NCBI GenBank assembly: GCA_902489225.1
Contig: CABTZA010000008.1
Location: 1-23,191 of the forward strand
Reading direction: 5' to 3'
Length of the DNA: 23,191 nucleotides
Origin: an uncultured Collinsella sp.
GTDB lineage: Bacteria > Actinomycetota > Coriobacteriia > Coriobacteriales > Coriobacteriaceae
Shown piece after piece: positions 1-7,531 of this stretch; the stretch's first letter is position 1; each line of letters opens with the position of its first letter. Under the pieces are notes generated by a model. That model saw only the letters and a list, made by a program, of their open reading frames with translations, ran no database searches and was not told the DNA's origin. A program made the position numbers and the translations under genes.

Positions 1-133
1 GCGCGGCGGCGCCCCCCCCCGCGCCGGGGGGGGGGCTGCTTCTTTGCGGCGGGGGGGGTGGTGCGGGCAACCCCCCCCCGCAACGCCCCCGGATCCCCTG
101 CGTTTACGGCCTTGAGGTCGGCGTGGGCGGAGA
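1..133. other. Low-complexity G/C homopolymer region at window edge
   Basis: This stretch has several runs of 8-11 C or G. They form two inverted pairs, a C-run facing a G-run in the first 40 bases and a G-run facing a C-run around 50-80. No coding region is supported. It could be a real G/C-rich palindromic spacer, but homopolymer runs at a sequence end are also typical of poor base calls or misassembly. Confidence 0.5.
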
Positions 134-167
134 ATGTGGTTGATGGGGATACGTGTCCCTTTCGCTG

Positions 168-188
168 TTTCGCGGCTTTGCCGCGAAA
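168..188. other. Hairpin upstream of the riboflavin operon
   Basis: A perfect 9-bp stem (TTTCGCGGC at 168-176, GCCGCGAAA at 180-188) has a 3-base loop. No T-tract follows, so it is at best a weak terminator for an upstream gene outside the window. A second, weaker inverted pair lies just downstream (GGTGGGGA at 208-215 and TCCCCACC at 238-245). Confidence 0.4.
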
Positions 189-265
189 AGCGCGTTACTT
201 TGGGATGGGTGGGGAACGTGGTTGTTGCGGCAGCTGATCCCCACCATAAATTACCCTCGGCATAC

Positions 266-293
266 TTGCGCGAACGATTGCTCGTGCTACACT
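266..293 (+). promoter_or_regulatory. Putative sigma-70-type promoter for the ribU operon
   Basis: A -35-like TTGCGC (266-271) and a -10-like TACACT (288-293) are separated by 16 bp. Transcription would start near 300, at the 5' edge of the FMN riboswitch, which is the expected geometry. Confidence 0.5.
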
Positions 294-301
294 TGCAATT
301 G

Positions 302-486
302 CTGTTTCAGGGCGGGGTGGAATTCCCCACTGGCGGTAAATTGGGCGGTGCCAAAGGGGTGCCGTGGTGCAGGCGAGGACCTGCGTCGAGCCGATGAGTC
401 CGCGACCCGTGCGTGTGTTGGTTCGCATGCCGGCTGAACTGGTGAGATTCCAGTACCAACGGTTAGAGTCCGGATGAAAGAGGCAG
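302..486 (+). promoter_or_regulatory. FMN riboswitch (RFN element)
   Basis: The conserved RFN blocks appear in order: CAGGGCGGGGTG near 308, a hairpin closed by GGAATTCC and CACTGGCGGTA, a GATGAGTCCGCGACCCG block at 395-411, GGCTGAACTGGTGAGATTCC at 432-451, then CCAACGGTTAGAGTCCGGATG and GAAAGAGGCAG. The closing stem pairs CTG/TTTC at the 5' end with GAAA...GCAG at the 3' end. The 3' strand of that stem merges with the ribU ribosome-binding site (AGGCAGG, 481-487). No terminator hairpin lies between aptamer and gene, so FMN binding probably blocks translation initiation. The variable P3-side segment around 340-395 is somewhat expanded. The downstream gene, a riboflavin transporter subunit, fits the ligand. 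Confidence 0.95.
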
Positions 487-495
487 GTGATCTTA

Positions 496-1086
496 ATGTC
501 TGAACAGTCGCAGCATATCCATTTTGAGAACACGAATAGGTGGAGCACCAAACAGCTCGTTACCATGGCGTTGATGTGCGCCTTGGGCGCCCTGTTTATG
601 TACGTGCAGCTGCCTATCCTTCCTTCGGCGCCGTTTTTGACGTATGACCCGTCGCTGGTACCGGCGATGGTGTGCGGGTTTGCGTATGGTCCTGGCGCCG
701 GCACCGCTGTTGCCGCTATGGCTATCGTTATCCATGCGCTCACCACGGGTGACTGGGTCGGCGCGCTTATGAACCTGGTTGCCACGCTGGGCTACATTCT
801 GCCTGCGGCTATCGTCTATCAGAAGATGCATACCTATAAGGGTGCCGTGATTGGCCTGGTGCTCGGCGTTATTGCCGCTACGGCGTTGTCTATGGTCGCA
901 AACCTTACCATTGGCGTATGGTTCTGGTATGGCTCGGTCGATGTGATCGCCCCGCTCATGATTCCTGCCGTGCTGCCGTTCAACCTTATCAAGACCGTGC
1001 TTAACTCGGTGTTGACACTGGCGGTGTATAAAGCGGTCTCCAACCTCATCACGCCTAAAAAGGACCAGGTCAAAGGCCGCGCATGA
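496..1086 (+). CDS. ribU: Riboflavin ECF transporter substrate-binding subunit RibU
   Basis: This is the S component of an energy-coupling factor transporter, an integral membrane protein that binds riboflavin. The product is 196 residues, usual for RibU. The N-terminal region has TKQLVTMALMCALGALF followed by LPILPSAPFLTYDPS, close to the RibU signature in which an L-P-x-x-P-x-x-P-F-L-x-Y-D segment precedes further membrane helices. About six hydrophobic segments are visible. I chose the ATG at 496 over the in-frame GTG at 487 because AGGCAGG at 481-487 is then spaced 8 bases upstream. It lies directly behind an FMN riboswitch, and its stop codon overlaps the next start (ATGA). The function is well supported by riboswitch, family resemblance and operon partners together. 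Confidence 0.92.
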   Translation: MSEQSQHIHFENTNRWSTKQLVTMALMCALGALFMYVQLPILPSAPFLTYDPSLVPAMVCGFAYGPGAGTAVAAMAIVIHALTTGDWVGALMNLVATLGYILPAAIVYQKMHTYKGAVIGLVLGVIAATALSMVANLTIGVWFWYGSVDVIAPLMIPAVLPFNLIKTVLNSVLTLAVYKAVSNLITPKKDQVKGRA

Positions 1087-2987
1087 TTGAGTGTCGGGGC
1101 GTTTCCTTTAGCTATGACGGTGCCGTACCGGCGCTCGACGGCGTCGATCTGAATATCGAGGACGGCGAGTTTTTCTGCATCCTCGGTGGCAATGGGTCGG
1201 GCAAGTCGACGTTTGCCAAGCATCTGAATGCACTGTTGCAGCCCGATGCGGGCACGGTACGCATCAACGGCATGGATGCGTCCGACCCCGAGCTGGTCTA
1301 CGACATTCGTTCGACCGCGGGCATGGTGTTCCAGAATCCCGATGATCAGCTGGTGGCAACGCTTGTCGAAGATGACGTTGCGTTTGGTCCCGAAAACCTT
1401 GGCGTGCCATCGGCGCAAATTGCGCAGCGCGTACGTGAGGCGCTGAAGGGCGTGGGCCTGGTGGGCTTTGAGCGCCACGAGACCCATGCGCTTTCGGGTG
1501 GCCAAAAGCAACGCGTGGCGCTTGCCGGCGTGCTTGCCATGGAACCGCGCGTTCTCATTTTGGACGAGGCTTCCTCGATGCTCGATCCGCGTGGACGTAA
1601 GGGCCTCATGAAGGCTTGCCGCGCGTTGCACGCTCGCGGTATGACCATCGTGATGATTACGCACTTTATGGAAGAAGCCGCCGAGGCCGATCGTGTCGCG
1701 GTGTTTCGGGCGGGGCACGTTGCCATGCTCGGTACGCCCGAGGAAATTTTGACGCGGGCGGATGAGCTTGCGCAGCTCAACCTGGATATGCCGGAGTCGT
1801 GTCGTCTGGGCATGGCGCTTCGTACGAAGGGCGTGCCTGTTCATGCGCAGGTGCGCGAGGTGGATATGGTCGCTGAGATTGCGCAGGCTTATGCCGAGCG
1901 AAGTGGGGCAGACACCGCGGGACAGTCTTCCGCATCCCAGTTGGAAATCGCTGACGGCACTGTTCCGGTAGACAACGAGGACAACGCGTCGGAGCCCGTC
2001 ATCGAACTATCCCATGTTTCGTACAGTTATTCGCTCAGTCCGCGCGAGCGCCACCGCTGGCACAAGCGCTCGGCCACTGCGGACAAATCGAGCAAACAGG
2101 CTCTCTGGGGAAACGACCCCAGCAGCCCGTGGGCGCTGCGCGATGTATCGCTGACGGTGCGTCGCGGCGAGTTCCTGGGCTTGGCAGGTCATACCGGTTC
2201 GGGTAAGTCGACGCTGGTCCAGCATCTCAACGGTTTGATTCGCCCCCAGGAGGGATCCGTTCGCGCGCTGGGGCTCGATCTGTCGAACAAGAAAGACGCC
2301 GCCGCGGTTAAGGCCAAGGTCGGCGTGGTGTTTCAATATCCTGAGCGTCAGCTGTTTGCCGAAACCGTGGCGCAGGACGTGGCGTTTGGTCCGCATAACC
2401 TTGGCTTGCCGCAAGATGAAGTCGACCGTCGTGTCGAGTCATCGCTCTCGCGCGTGGGCCTCGACCTTTCCACGGTCGGCGACAAGAGTCCCTTTGAGCT
2501 TTCGGGCGGTCAGCAACGGCGTGTGGCATTCGCCGGCGTGCTCGCCATGGAGCCCGAAGTCCTGGTGCTCGATGAACCCATGGCGGGGCTCGATCCGGCG
2601 GCGCGCAGTGATTTCCTGGAGCTCATCGATCGACTCCATCGCGAGGGCCTGACCGTTGTCATGGTTTCGCACAGCATGGATGACCTGGCCAATTGCTGCG
2701 ACCGTATCGTCGTAATGAACGAAGGTGCGGTGTTTGCCGAGGGAACCCCCGCTCAGGTGTTTGCGCATGCGGATGAGCTTAAATCAATCGGCTTGGGTGT
2801 TCCCGCTGCCCAGCGCATGGCGCTGGCGCTTGCGAAGGCAGGCGTGCCGCTGCGCTTTGACGGCCTTTATACGGTTGAGTCGCTGGCAGACGAGTTGGTG
2901 GACCTGCTAATCGGTCGCTCGGGCGGTCCTTCTAACGTCGCGGACATTGCTAAATCCAAGACGGTCGCGCGAGAGGAGGGCTGCTAA
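1083..2987 (+). CDS. ecfA: Fused energy-coupling factor ABC ATPase (EcfA1-EcfA2 in one chain)
   Basis: This 634-residue protein has two complete ABC ATPase domains, where most ECF systems use two separate ATPases of about 280 residues. Domain 1 has Walker A GGNGSGKST (35-43), Q-loop MVFQNPDDQ (81-89), signature LSGGQKQR (137-144), Walker B VLILDEASSMLD (157-168) and H-loop His194. Domain 2 has Walker A AGHTGSGKST (368-377), Q-loop FQYPERQ (417-423), signature LSGGQQRR (473-480), Walker B VLVLDEPMAGLD (493-504) and His530. The DEASSMLD form is typical of EcfA1 and DEPMAGLD of EcfA2. A polar linker spans about 270-305, and a charged insertion (about 318-347) sits inside the start of domain 2. 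It overlaps ribU by 4 bases and ecfT by 1 base, so translation is probably coupled. It powers riboflavin import together with EcfT. If the module is shared, it may also serve S components encoded elsewhere. Confidence 0.93.
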   Translation: MIECRGVSFSYDGAVPALDGVDLNIEDGEFFCILGGNGSGKSTFAKHLNALLQPDAGTVRINGMDASDPELVYDIRSTAGMVFQNPDDQLVATLVEDDVAFGPENLGVPSAQIAQRVREALKGVGLVGFERHETHALSGGQKQRVALAGVLAMEPRVLILDEASSMLDPRGRKGLMKACRALHARGMTIVMITHFMEEAAEADRVAVFRAGHVAMLGTPEEILTRADELAQLNLDMPESCRLGMALRTKGVPVHAQVREVDMVAEIAQAYAERSGADTAGQSSASQLEIADGTVPVDNEDNASEPVIELSHVSYSYSLSPRERHRWHKRSATADKSSKQALWGNDPSSPWALRDVSLTVRRGEFLGLAGHTGSGKSTLVQHLNGLIRPQEGSVRALGLDLSNKKDAAAVKAKVGVVFQYPERQLFAETVAQDVAFGPHNLGLPQDEVDRRVESSLSRVGLDLSTVGDKSPFELSGGQQRRVAFAGVLAMEPEVLVLDEPMAGLDPAARSDFLELIDRLHREGLTVVMVSHSMDDLANCCDRIVVMNEGAVFAEGTPAQVFAHADELKSIGLGVPAAQRMALALAKAGVPLRFDGLYTVESLADELVDLLIGRSGGPSNVADIAKSKTVAREEGC

Positions 2988-3787
2988 TGGAGGCGTTTTC
3001 GTTTGGCAGCTACTATCCCGGCGATAGTGCGATCCGCCGCCTGGACCCGCGAACTAAGTTGCTCTTGGGCTTTGTGTTTCTGATCACGACGCTCACAGTC
3101 AGCAGCTTCCGCGGACTGGTCCCGGTCGCAATCTTCGTTGTCCTGATCTATACCGTGTCCCGGGTGCCGTTGCGCCGGGTCCTATCATCGATGGCGCCGC
3201 TGCTGGCAATCGTCGTCGTGGTCGCGGTGCTCAACCTGTTTACCGATCAGAGTGGGCGCATCCTGTGGCAGCTCGGCTTTCTGCAGATAAGCGAGGGCTC
3301 GCTGCGTTCTGCGGCGTTTATGGCGTGCCGCCTGACCCTGATGATGGCCGGCATGAGCGCCATTACGCTCACCACCCCCACGCTCGACCTCACTGCGGGC
3401 TTTGAGCGTCTGCTCGCACCGTTTGCGCGCGTGGGGCTTCCGGCGCATGAGCTCGGCATGATCATGGGTATCGCGTTGCGCTTTATGCCGCAGTTCGCTA
3501 CCGAGATGAAGCAGACGGCCGATGCGCAGGCGAGCCGCGGTGCGCGCGTGACGGGAGGCCCGCTCGGCGGCGTGCGTATGCTCGGCAGTGTGGCCATTCC
3601 GCTGTTCACGGGCGTGTTCCGTCATGCCGAGACGCTTTCGGCCGCCATGGATGCGCGTTGCTATCACGGCGAACAGGGACGCACGCGTCTGCATGCACTT
3701 ACGTTTGGCCGCGGCGATGCGTTGGCGGCGGTGGTGACGGCGTTGCTGCTCATCTGCGTCATCGTCATCAACCTTCAACTTGTTTAG
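2987..3787 (+). CDS. ecfT: Energy-coupling factor transmembrane protein EcfT
   Basis: The 266-residue T component is the membrane scaffold that links the ATPases to the substrate-binding subunit. It opens with the family-typical segment GDSAIRRLDPRTKLLLGF (12-29), then has hydrophobic segments near 26-40, 45-57, 70-85 and 111-130, and one at the C-terminus (247-263). The two coupling-helix motifs that contact the ATPase grooves are visible as QASRGAR (181-187) and AMDARCY (220-226). The canonical motifs are A-R-G, and here they read S-R-G and A-R-C, with the arginines kept. A GAGGAGGG ribosome-binding site lies about 6 bases before the ATG, inside the end of ecfA (TAATG overlap). It is the last gene of the ECF module. 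Confidence 0.92.
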   Translation: MEAFSFGSYYPGDSAIRRLDPRTKLLLGFVFLITTLTVSSFRGLVPVAIFVVLIYTVSRVPLRRVLSSMAPLLAIVVVVAVLNLFTDQSGRILWQLGFLQISEGSLRSAAFMACRLTLMMAGMSAITLTTPTLDLTAGFERLLAPFARVGLPAHELGMIMGIALRFMPQFATEMKQTADAQASRGARVTGGPLGGVRMLGSVAIPLFTGVFRHAETLSAAMDARCYHGEQGRTRLHALTFGRGDALAAVVTALLLICVIVINLQLV

Positions 3788-3817
3788 GCGCGATTCGAGC
3801 GCAAGAAAGGGGTCCCT

Positions 3818-4264
3818 ATGACCGACAACGACCGCACGGCTCAGCTTGAGCGCGCCTGTTCGTATCTCAGGCGCATTCCGGCGTGGTATCTGGCCACGAC
3901 CGATGTAGCCGACGGGCATCAGCCTCGCGTGAGGCCGTTTTCGTTTGCCATGGTCGATGACGGTAAACTGTGGTTTTGTACGTCGCGCGACAAAGATGTG
4001 TGGGCGGAGCTGAGCGCGAATCCCAAGTTTGAGCTCTCGGGCTGGAAGCCGGGGGAATGTTGGATCGTATTGACCGGCGAAGCCGCACTTGAGGACGACG
4101 CAGTTGCGAGCGACAAGGTGCGTCAAGCGGGTTTTAAGCACATGGTGGGCATTGGCGAGGAACACGAGAGTGTCAACGACGGCCGCCTTGCTTTCTTTTC
4201 GGTCCGCAACATTGCCGCGCGCTTCTGTGATATCGACGGCAGCGAGGAGCGCCTGGAGCTCTAG
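3818..4264 (+). CDS. Pyridoxamine 5'-phosphate oxidase-like FMN-binding split-barrel protein (copy 1)
   Basis: The 148-residue protein belongs to the PNPOx-like split-barrel family, whose members bind FMN (or F420) as small dimeric flavoproteins. Visible family features are IPAWYLATTD (20-29), PRVRPFSFAMVDDGKLWF (36-53, the typical flavin-phosphate-contacting strand with R-P-F), a TSRDKDVWAEL helix, and WIVLTGEAAL. It is too short and divergent to be called PdxH. It begins 30 bases after ecfT with a good ribosome-binding site (AAGAAAGGGG), so it is probably co-transcribed with the riboflavin transporter. Its substrate is unknown. The neighbour at 4309 is a clear paralogue. Confidence 0.8.
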   Translation: MTDNDRTAQLERACSYLRRIPAWYLATTDVADGHQPRVRPFSFAMVDDGKLWFCTSRDKDVWAELSANPKFELSGWKPGECWIVLTGEAALEDDAVASDKVRQAGFKHMVGIGEEHESVNDGRLAFFSVRNIAARFCDIDGSEERLEL

Positions 4265-4308
4265 CTCGCACAAACCAGGCTCCCAAACTAGCTAGTACAG
4301 GAGGAAAC

Positions 4309-4719
4309 GTGGACGGATTGAATACGGTGCTGGAGTATCTGACGTCGGTGCCGGCGTGGTATCTGGCGACGAGTGTGGACGGGCAGCCGCATGTGCGTCC
4401 GTTCTCGTTTGCACAGATTCAGGACGGCAAGCTGTGGTTTGTGACAGCGCGCACCAAAGATGCGTGGCAGGAGCTGCTGCAAAACCAGCGCTTTGAGGCC
4501 ACGAGTTGGTGGCCGGGCCATGGTTGGTTGATTCTGCGCGGGCGTGCGGGGCTGGAAGACCGGGCTTCGAGCGAAATGCGCGAGGCAGGCTGGAGGCACC
4601 TGGAGCGCCTAGGCGAGCACTATGAGGGGCCTAACGACCCCACGCTCGTCTTCTTTAGCGTCGAGGATCCCGAGGCTTTTATCTGCAATCATGACGAATG
4701 GGTGCCGGTCGAGCTCTAG
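4309..4719 (+). CDS. Pyridoxamine 5'-phosphate oxidase-like FMN-binding split-barrel protein (copy 2)
   Basis: This 136-residue paralogue follows the gene at 3818 after a 44-base gap. Shared blocks include VPAWYLATS near residue 15, PHVRPFSFAQIQDGKLWF and a TARTKDAWQEL helix, then a WLILRG strand where copy 1 has WIVLTG. Both have a related tail with ...NDPTLVFFSVEDPEAFI. The start is GTG, preceded by a strong ribosome-binding site (CAGGAGGAAAC). The pair looks like a tandem duplication that has diverged substantially. It is probably an FMN-binding oxidoreductase of unknown substrate, and co-transcription with the riboflavin uptake genes is inferred from spacing. A large hairpin follows at 4756. 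Confidence 0.78.
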   Translation: MDGLNTVLEYLTSVPAWYLATSVDGQPHVRPFSFAQIQDGKLWFVTARTKDAWQELLQNQRFEATSWWPGHGWLILRGRAGLEDRASSEMREAGWRHLERLGEHYEGPNDPTLVFFSVEDPEAFICNHDEWVPVEL

Positions 4720-4755
4720 CCGGCTGGCTCATCCTAACAACTTGGTTTTCGCATG

Positions 4756-4811
4756 GGCGGGCCCCGTATTGCCCGGTGCCGTTAGGAGCGCCGGTCAATA
4801 CGGGGCCCGCT
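4756..4811. terminator. Large palindromic hairpin after the riboflavin operon
   Basis: Perfect 15-bp arms (GCGGGCCCCGTATTG at 4757-4771 and its complement at 4796-4810) are extended inward by CCGGTGC/GCGCCGG after one mismatch. This gives a nearly continuous stem of over 20 bp with a short loop. There is no proper T-tract on either side, only CCATTTG on the + side. It lies between the riboflavin operon and the arg operon and may terminate transcription or protect the 3' end, but it could equally be a dispersed palindromic repeat. Confidence 0.5.
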
Positions 4812-4855
4812 CCATTTGTCAATTCCTTCAAGCGAATGTGTCGGGATTGTTTCAA

Positions 4856-4890
4856 TGCATGAATATGCAAGCCATTTACGTGTTCATGCA
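4856..4890 (+). promoter_or_regulatory. Putative tandem ArgR operator (ARG boxes) upstream of argC
   Basis: The first site is a perfect TGCAT-N4-ATGCA palindrome (4856-4869), the same geometry as the classical TGAAT-N4-ATTCA ARG box. A second, weaker site (TACGT-N4-ATGCA, 4877-4890) is centred exactly 21 bp further on. That matches the usual spacing of paired ARG boxes, two helical turns. It lies about 90-120 bp upstream of argC. Arginine-dependent repression by ArgR is inferred, and no argR gene is in this window. Confidence 0.55.
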
Positions 4891-4930
4891 TCTTTTGGTG
4901 CTAAAGTTTCAACCAACTTCATAACGACCA

Positions 4931-4962
4931 CTGCGAAATGCGCATCGGTGCATAAATCGCAG
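4931..4962 (+). other. Small hairpin in the argC leader
   Basis: CTGCGA (4931-4936) and TCGCAG (4957-4962) form a 6-bp stem that encloses an ATGC/GCAT pair. It ends about 14 bases before the argC start, just upstream of the AAGGAG ribosome-binding site. The function is unknown and it may be chance. Confidence 0.3.
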
Positions 4963-4976
4963 ACAAGGAGTCTGAT

Positions 4977-6047
4977 ATGTCATTGAAGGTTGGAATCGTC
5001 GGCGCGGCTGGATATGCCGGAGCCGAGCTCATTCGCCTCGTGCTCGGCCATCCCGAGTTTGAACTTGTCGCCATTACGTCCAACGCCGATGCCGGCCAGC
5101 CGCTGTCCGCGGTGTATCCGAGCTTTGCTGGCGTGAGCGATCTGGTTTTCACCACGCATGACGCCCCCGAGCTTAAATCCTGCGACGCCGTTTTCTTGGC
5201 CGTGCCGCACACGGCTGCCATGGCACAGGTGCCCGCACTGCTTGCATCTGGCGTCTCCTGCTTTGATCTTTCGGCCGATTACCGTCTGAGCGACGCGTCC
5301 GTCTTTGAGACATGGTATGCCGCCGAGCACACGAGCCCCGAGCTGCTCAAGACCCGCGCTTTTGGCCTGCCCGAGCTGTTCTGCCAGGACTTGGAGACCG
5401 CCGCATCCGACCATGCCGACGGCAAACCCGTGCTGGTCGCCTGCGCCGGTTGCTATCCCACCGCAACGAGCCTTGCCGCCGCGCCCGCCGTGCGCGCTGG
5501 CTGGGTTGCCCAGAGCGGCCCCGTGATCGTTGATGCCATCAGCGGTGTGACGGGTGCCGGCAAGTCCTGCAACGCTCGTACGCATTTTTGCAGCGCCGAC
5601 GAGAACTTGGAGGCCTACGGCGTGGGCAAGCATCGCCACACGCCCGAGATTGAGCAAATCCTTGGCCTGACCGATCGCGTCGTCTTCACCCCGCATCTGG
5701 CACCGCTCAAGCGCGGCCTGCTCTCCACGGTGACGCTGCCGCTCACGCCGCAGGCCATCGACTCCCTGGCTCTTGAGGATGTCGTCGACTATTACAAGCA
5801 GTTCTACGCTGGACGCACCTTTGTGCGCGTGCTCGATGCCGGCCAGCAGCCCAAGACGGCTTCGGTCGTCGGCACCAACGCCGCCCAGATTGGCCTTGCG
5901 TTCAACAAGCGCGCGGGCGTGCTGGTGGCGACGGGCGCCATCGACAATCTGTGCAAGGGCGCTGCGGGCCAAGCGGTCCAGTGCGCCAATATCGTCTTTG
6001 GCTTTGACGAGCGACGAGGCTTGCCCACAGTGGCGTGCCCGGTGTAG
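4977..6047 (+). CDS. argC: N-acetyl-gamma-glutamyl-phosphate reductase
   Basis: ArgC reduces N-acetyl-glutamyl-phosphate to the semialdehyde with NADPH, the third step of arginine synthesis. The 356-residue protein starts with the nucleotide-binding motif VGIVGAAGYAGAELIRL (5-21). The active-site cysteine is in ACAGCYPTAT (Cys159), and SGVTGAGK (about 189-196) and KHRHTPEIEQ are conserved family blocks. Length is normal. A ribosome-binding site (AAGGAG) precedes the ATG. It is the first gene of argCJBD. The upstream ARG boxes suggest arginine repression. Confidence 0.95.
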   Translation: MSLKVGIVGAAGYAGAELIRLVLGHPEFELVAITSNADAGQPLSAVYPSFAGVSDLVFTTHDAPELKSCDAVFLAVPHTAAMAQVPALLASGVSCFDLSADYRLSDASVFETWYAAEHTSPELLKTRAFGLPELFCQDLETAASDHADGKPVLVACAGCYPTATSLAAAPAVRAGWVAQSGPVIVDAISGVTGAGKSCNARTHFCSADENLEAYGVGKHRHTPEIEQILGLTDRVVFTPHLAPLKRGLLSTVTLPLTPQAIDSLALEDVVDYYKQFYAGRTFVRVLDAGQQPKTASVVGTNAAQIGLAFNKRAGVLVATGAIDNLCKGAAGQAVQCANIVFGFDERRGLPTVACPV

Positions 6048-6181
6048 CACATTCGATTGTTAACGATTTGGTAGTCGGGCATCGAGTGGGGCGCCACTCT
6101 TAAGCTGGTCTCATGATTACGACTGGCATGGCGCACCAACCGATGTCCGTTTTTTGTTTGACATAAGGAGTCATAAAGACG

Positions 6182-7450
6182 ATGAATACCGAGCTGTTTG
6201 ATATCAAGATTCGCGCCGTCGAGGGTGGCGTTACGGCTGCGGCTGGTTTTAAGGCTGCAGGCATCCACGCTGGGTTCCGCAAGAACCCCGAGCGTCTGGA
6301 TTACGCGCTCGTCGTGCCCGATAAACCCTGTCCCGGTGCCGGCGTGTTTACCACCAATCGCTTTTGCGCGGCGCCCGTGCAAGTGAGCCGTGCCAACCTG
6401 GGCGGTGCCGACAAGGGTTACGGTATCATCGCCGGCGTTTCGGTCAACTCTGGCAATGCCAACGCCGCCACGGGTGAGACCGGCCTTGCATGCGCGCGCG
6501 AGACGTGCAGCATCGCATCGCAGGTCATCGGCTGCGAGCCCCAGCAGATTCTGGTTGCCTCCACGGGCGTGATTGGCCAGATTCTGCCGAGCGACACGTT
6601 TGAGACTGCCATTCCTGCTGCCTACGAGGCGCTCTCCGCCCACGGTGGCGCCGATGCCGCTCGCGCCATCATGACGACTGACACGCACTCCAAGGAGTAC
6701 GCCGTGTCCTATGTCAGCGAGGCTGCGGGTCATGCGGGCAATGTCTATACGGTAGGCGGAATGTGCAAGGGCTCGGGCATGATCATGCCCAATATGGCCA
6801 CCATGATCGCGGTTATTACTACCGATGCCCCCGTCGAGCCTGCGGCACTTCATGCCCTGCTGCTCTCGACCGTCAAGCAGACCTTTAACAAGGTAACGGT
6901 CGATTCCGACACCTCGACCAACGACAGCTGCATCATGCTTGCCTCCGGCGCCGCTGCCGCAGATGCCGAGGCCATCGTCGAGGGCACTGACGCCTTTGAC
7001 GAGTTGGCCTTTGCCGTGCACGAGGTGTGCGAGAGCCTGGCGCGCAACATCGCCGCCGACGGCGAGGGCGCATCCAAGCTCGTGACGGTTAATGTTACCG
7101 GCGCCGCTAACGACGAGGAAGCCGATATCGCCGCCCGTGCCGTCGCCAATTCGCCGCTCGTTAAGACTTGCATCGCCGGCCACGACTGCAACTGGGGCCG
7201 CGTTGCTATGGCGCTTGGCAAGTGCGGCGTGAAGTTTAATCAGGAAGACGTTTCCATCGACATGATGGGCATGCCTGTCTGTCGCGACGGTCTGACTGTT
7301 CCCTTTGACGAGGACGAGGCTCTACGACGTTTCGAGGCGCCCGAGATCGTGATTTCGGCCGACCTGGGCGCAGGCGACGCGGCAACGACCGTGTGGACCT
7401 GCGACCTCACGCATGAGTATATCTCAATCAACGGCGACTACCGTTCCTAG
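6182..7450 (+). CDS. argJ: Bifunctional ornithine acetyltransferase / N-acetylglutamate synthase
   Basis: ArgJ transfers the acetyl group from N-acetylornithine to glutamate, which closes the acetyl cycle. Many ArgJ enzymes also make N-acetylglutamate from acetyl-CoA. The 422-residue precursor has the self-cleavage site in KGSGMIMPNMATM (196-208), where Thr207 would become the N-terminal nucleophile of the beta chain. The GVSVNSGNANAATG block (85-98) and ASTGVIGQ (126-133) are also typical. The ATG has an AAGGAG ribosome-binding site. The 134-base gap from argC contains a small hairpin (6084-6099) but no clear promoter. No argA or argE is needed if this enzyme is bifunctional. Whether it is bifunctional cannot be read from sequence alone. 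Confidence 0.95.
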   Translation: MNTELFDIKIRAVEGGVTAAAGFKAAGIHAGFRKNPERLDYALVVPDKPCPGAGVFTTNRFCAAPVQVSRANLGGADKGYGIIAGVSVNSGNANAATGETGLACARETCSIASQVIGCEPQQILVASTGVIGQILPSDTFETAIPAAYEALSAHGGADAARAIMTTDTHSKEYAVSYVSEAAGHAGNVYTVGGMCKGSGMIMPNMATMIAVITTDAPVEPAALHALLLSTVKQTFNKVTVDSDTSTNDSCIMLASGAAAADAEAIVEGTDAFDELAFAVHEVCESLARNIAADGEGASKLVTVNVTGAANDEEADIAARAVANSPLVKTCIAGHDCNWGRVAMALGKCGVKFNQEDVSIDMMGMPVCRDGLTVPFDEDEALRRFEAPEIVISADLGAGDAATTVWTCDLTHEYISINGDYRS

Positions 7451-7531
7451 ATTCCGGGCACGCTGCGCATCTTGCCGCGATTGCGGACAGCGGAGCACGG
7501 CGCGATAACGATACGAAAGACGAGGCAGATT

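Noticed and set aside
134..785. ORFs on both strands across the riboswitch region
   Set aside because: They overlap the FMN aptamer and ribU and show no recognisable protein features.
6158..6163. Perfect TTGACA before argJ as a -35 element
   Set aside because: It lies only 18 bases before the start codon and overlaps the ribosome-binding site region, so no room remains for a -10 and leader.
7472..7531. TTG start adding 20 residues to ArgB
   Set aside because: The ATG at 7532 has a ribosome-binding site and gives a usual N-terminus. The extension resembles no ArgB.
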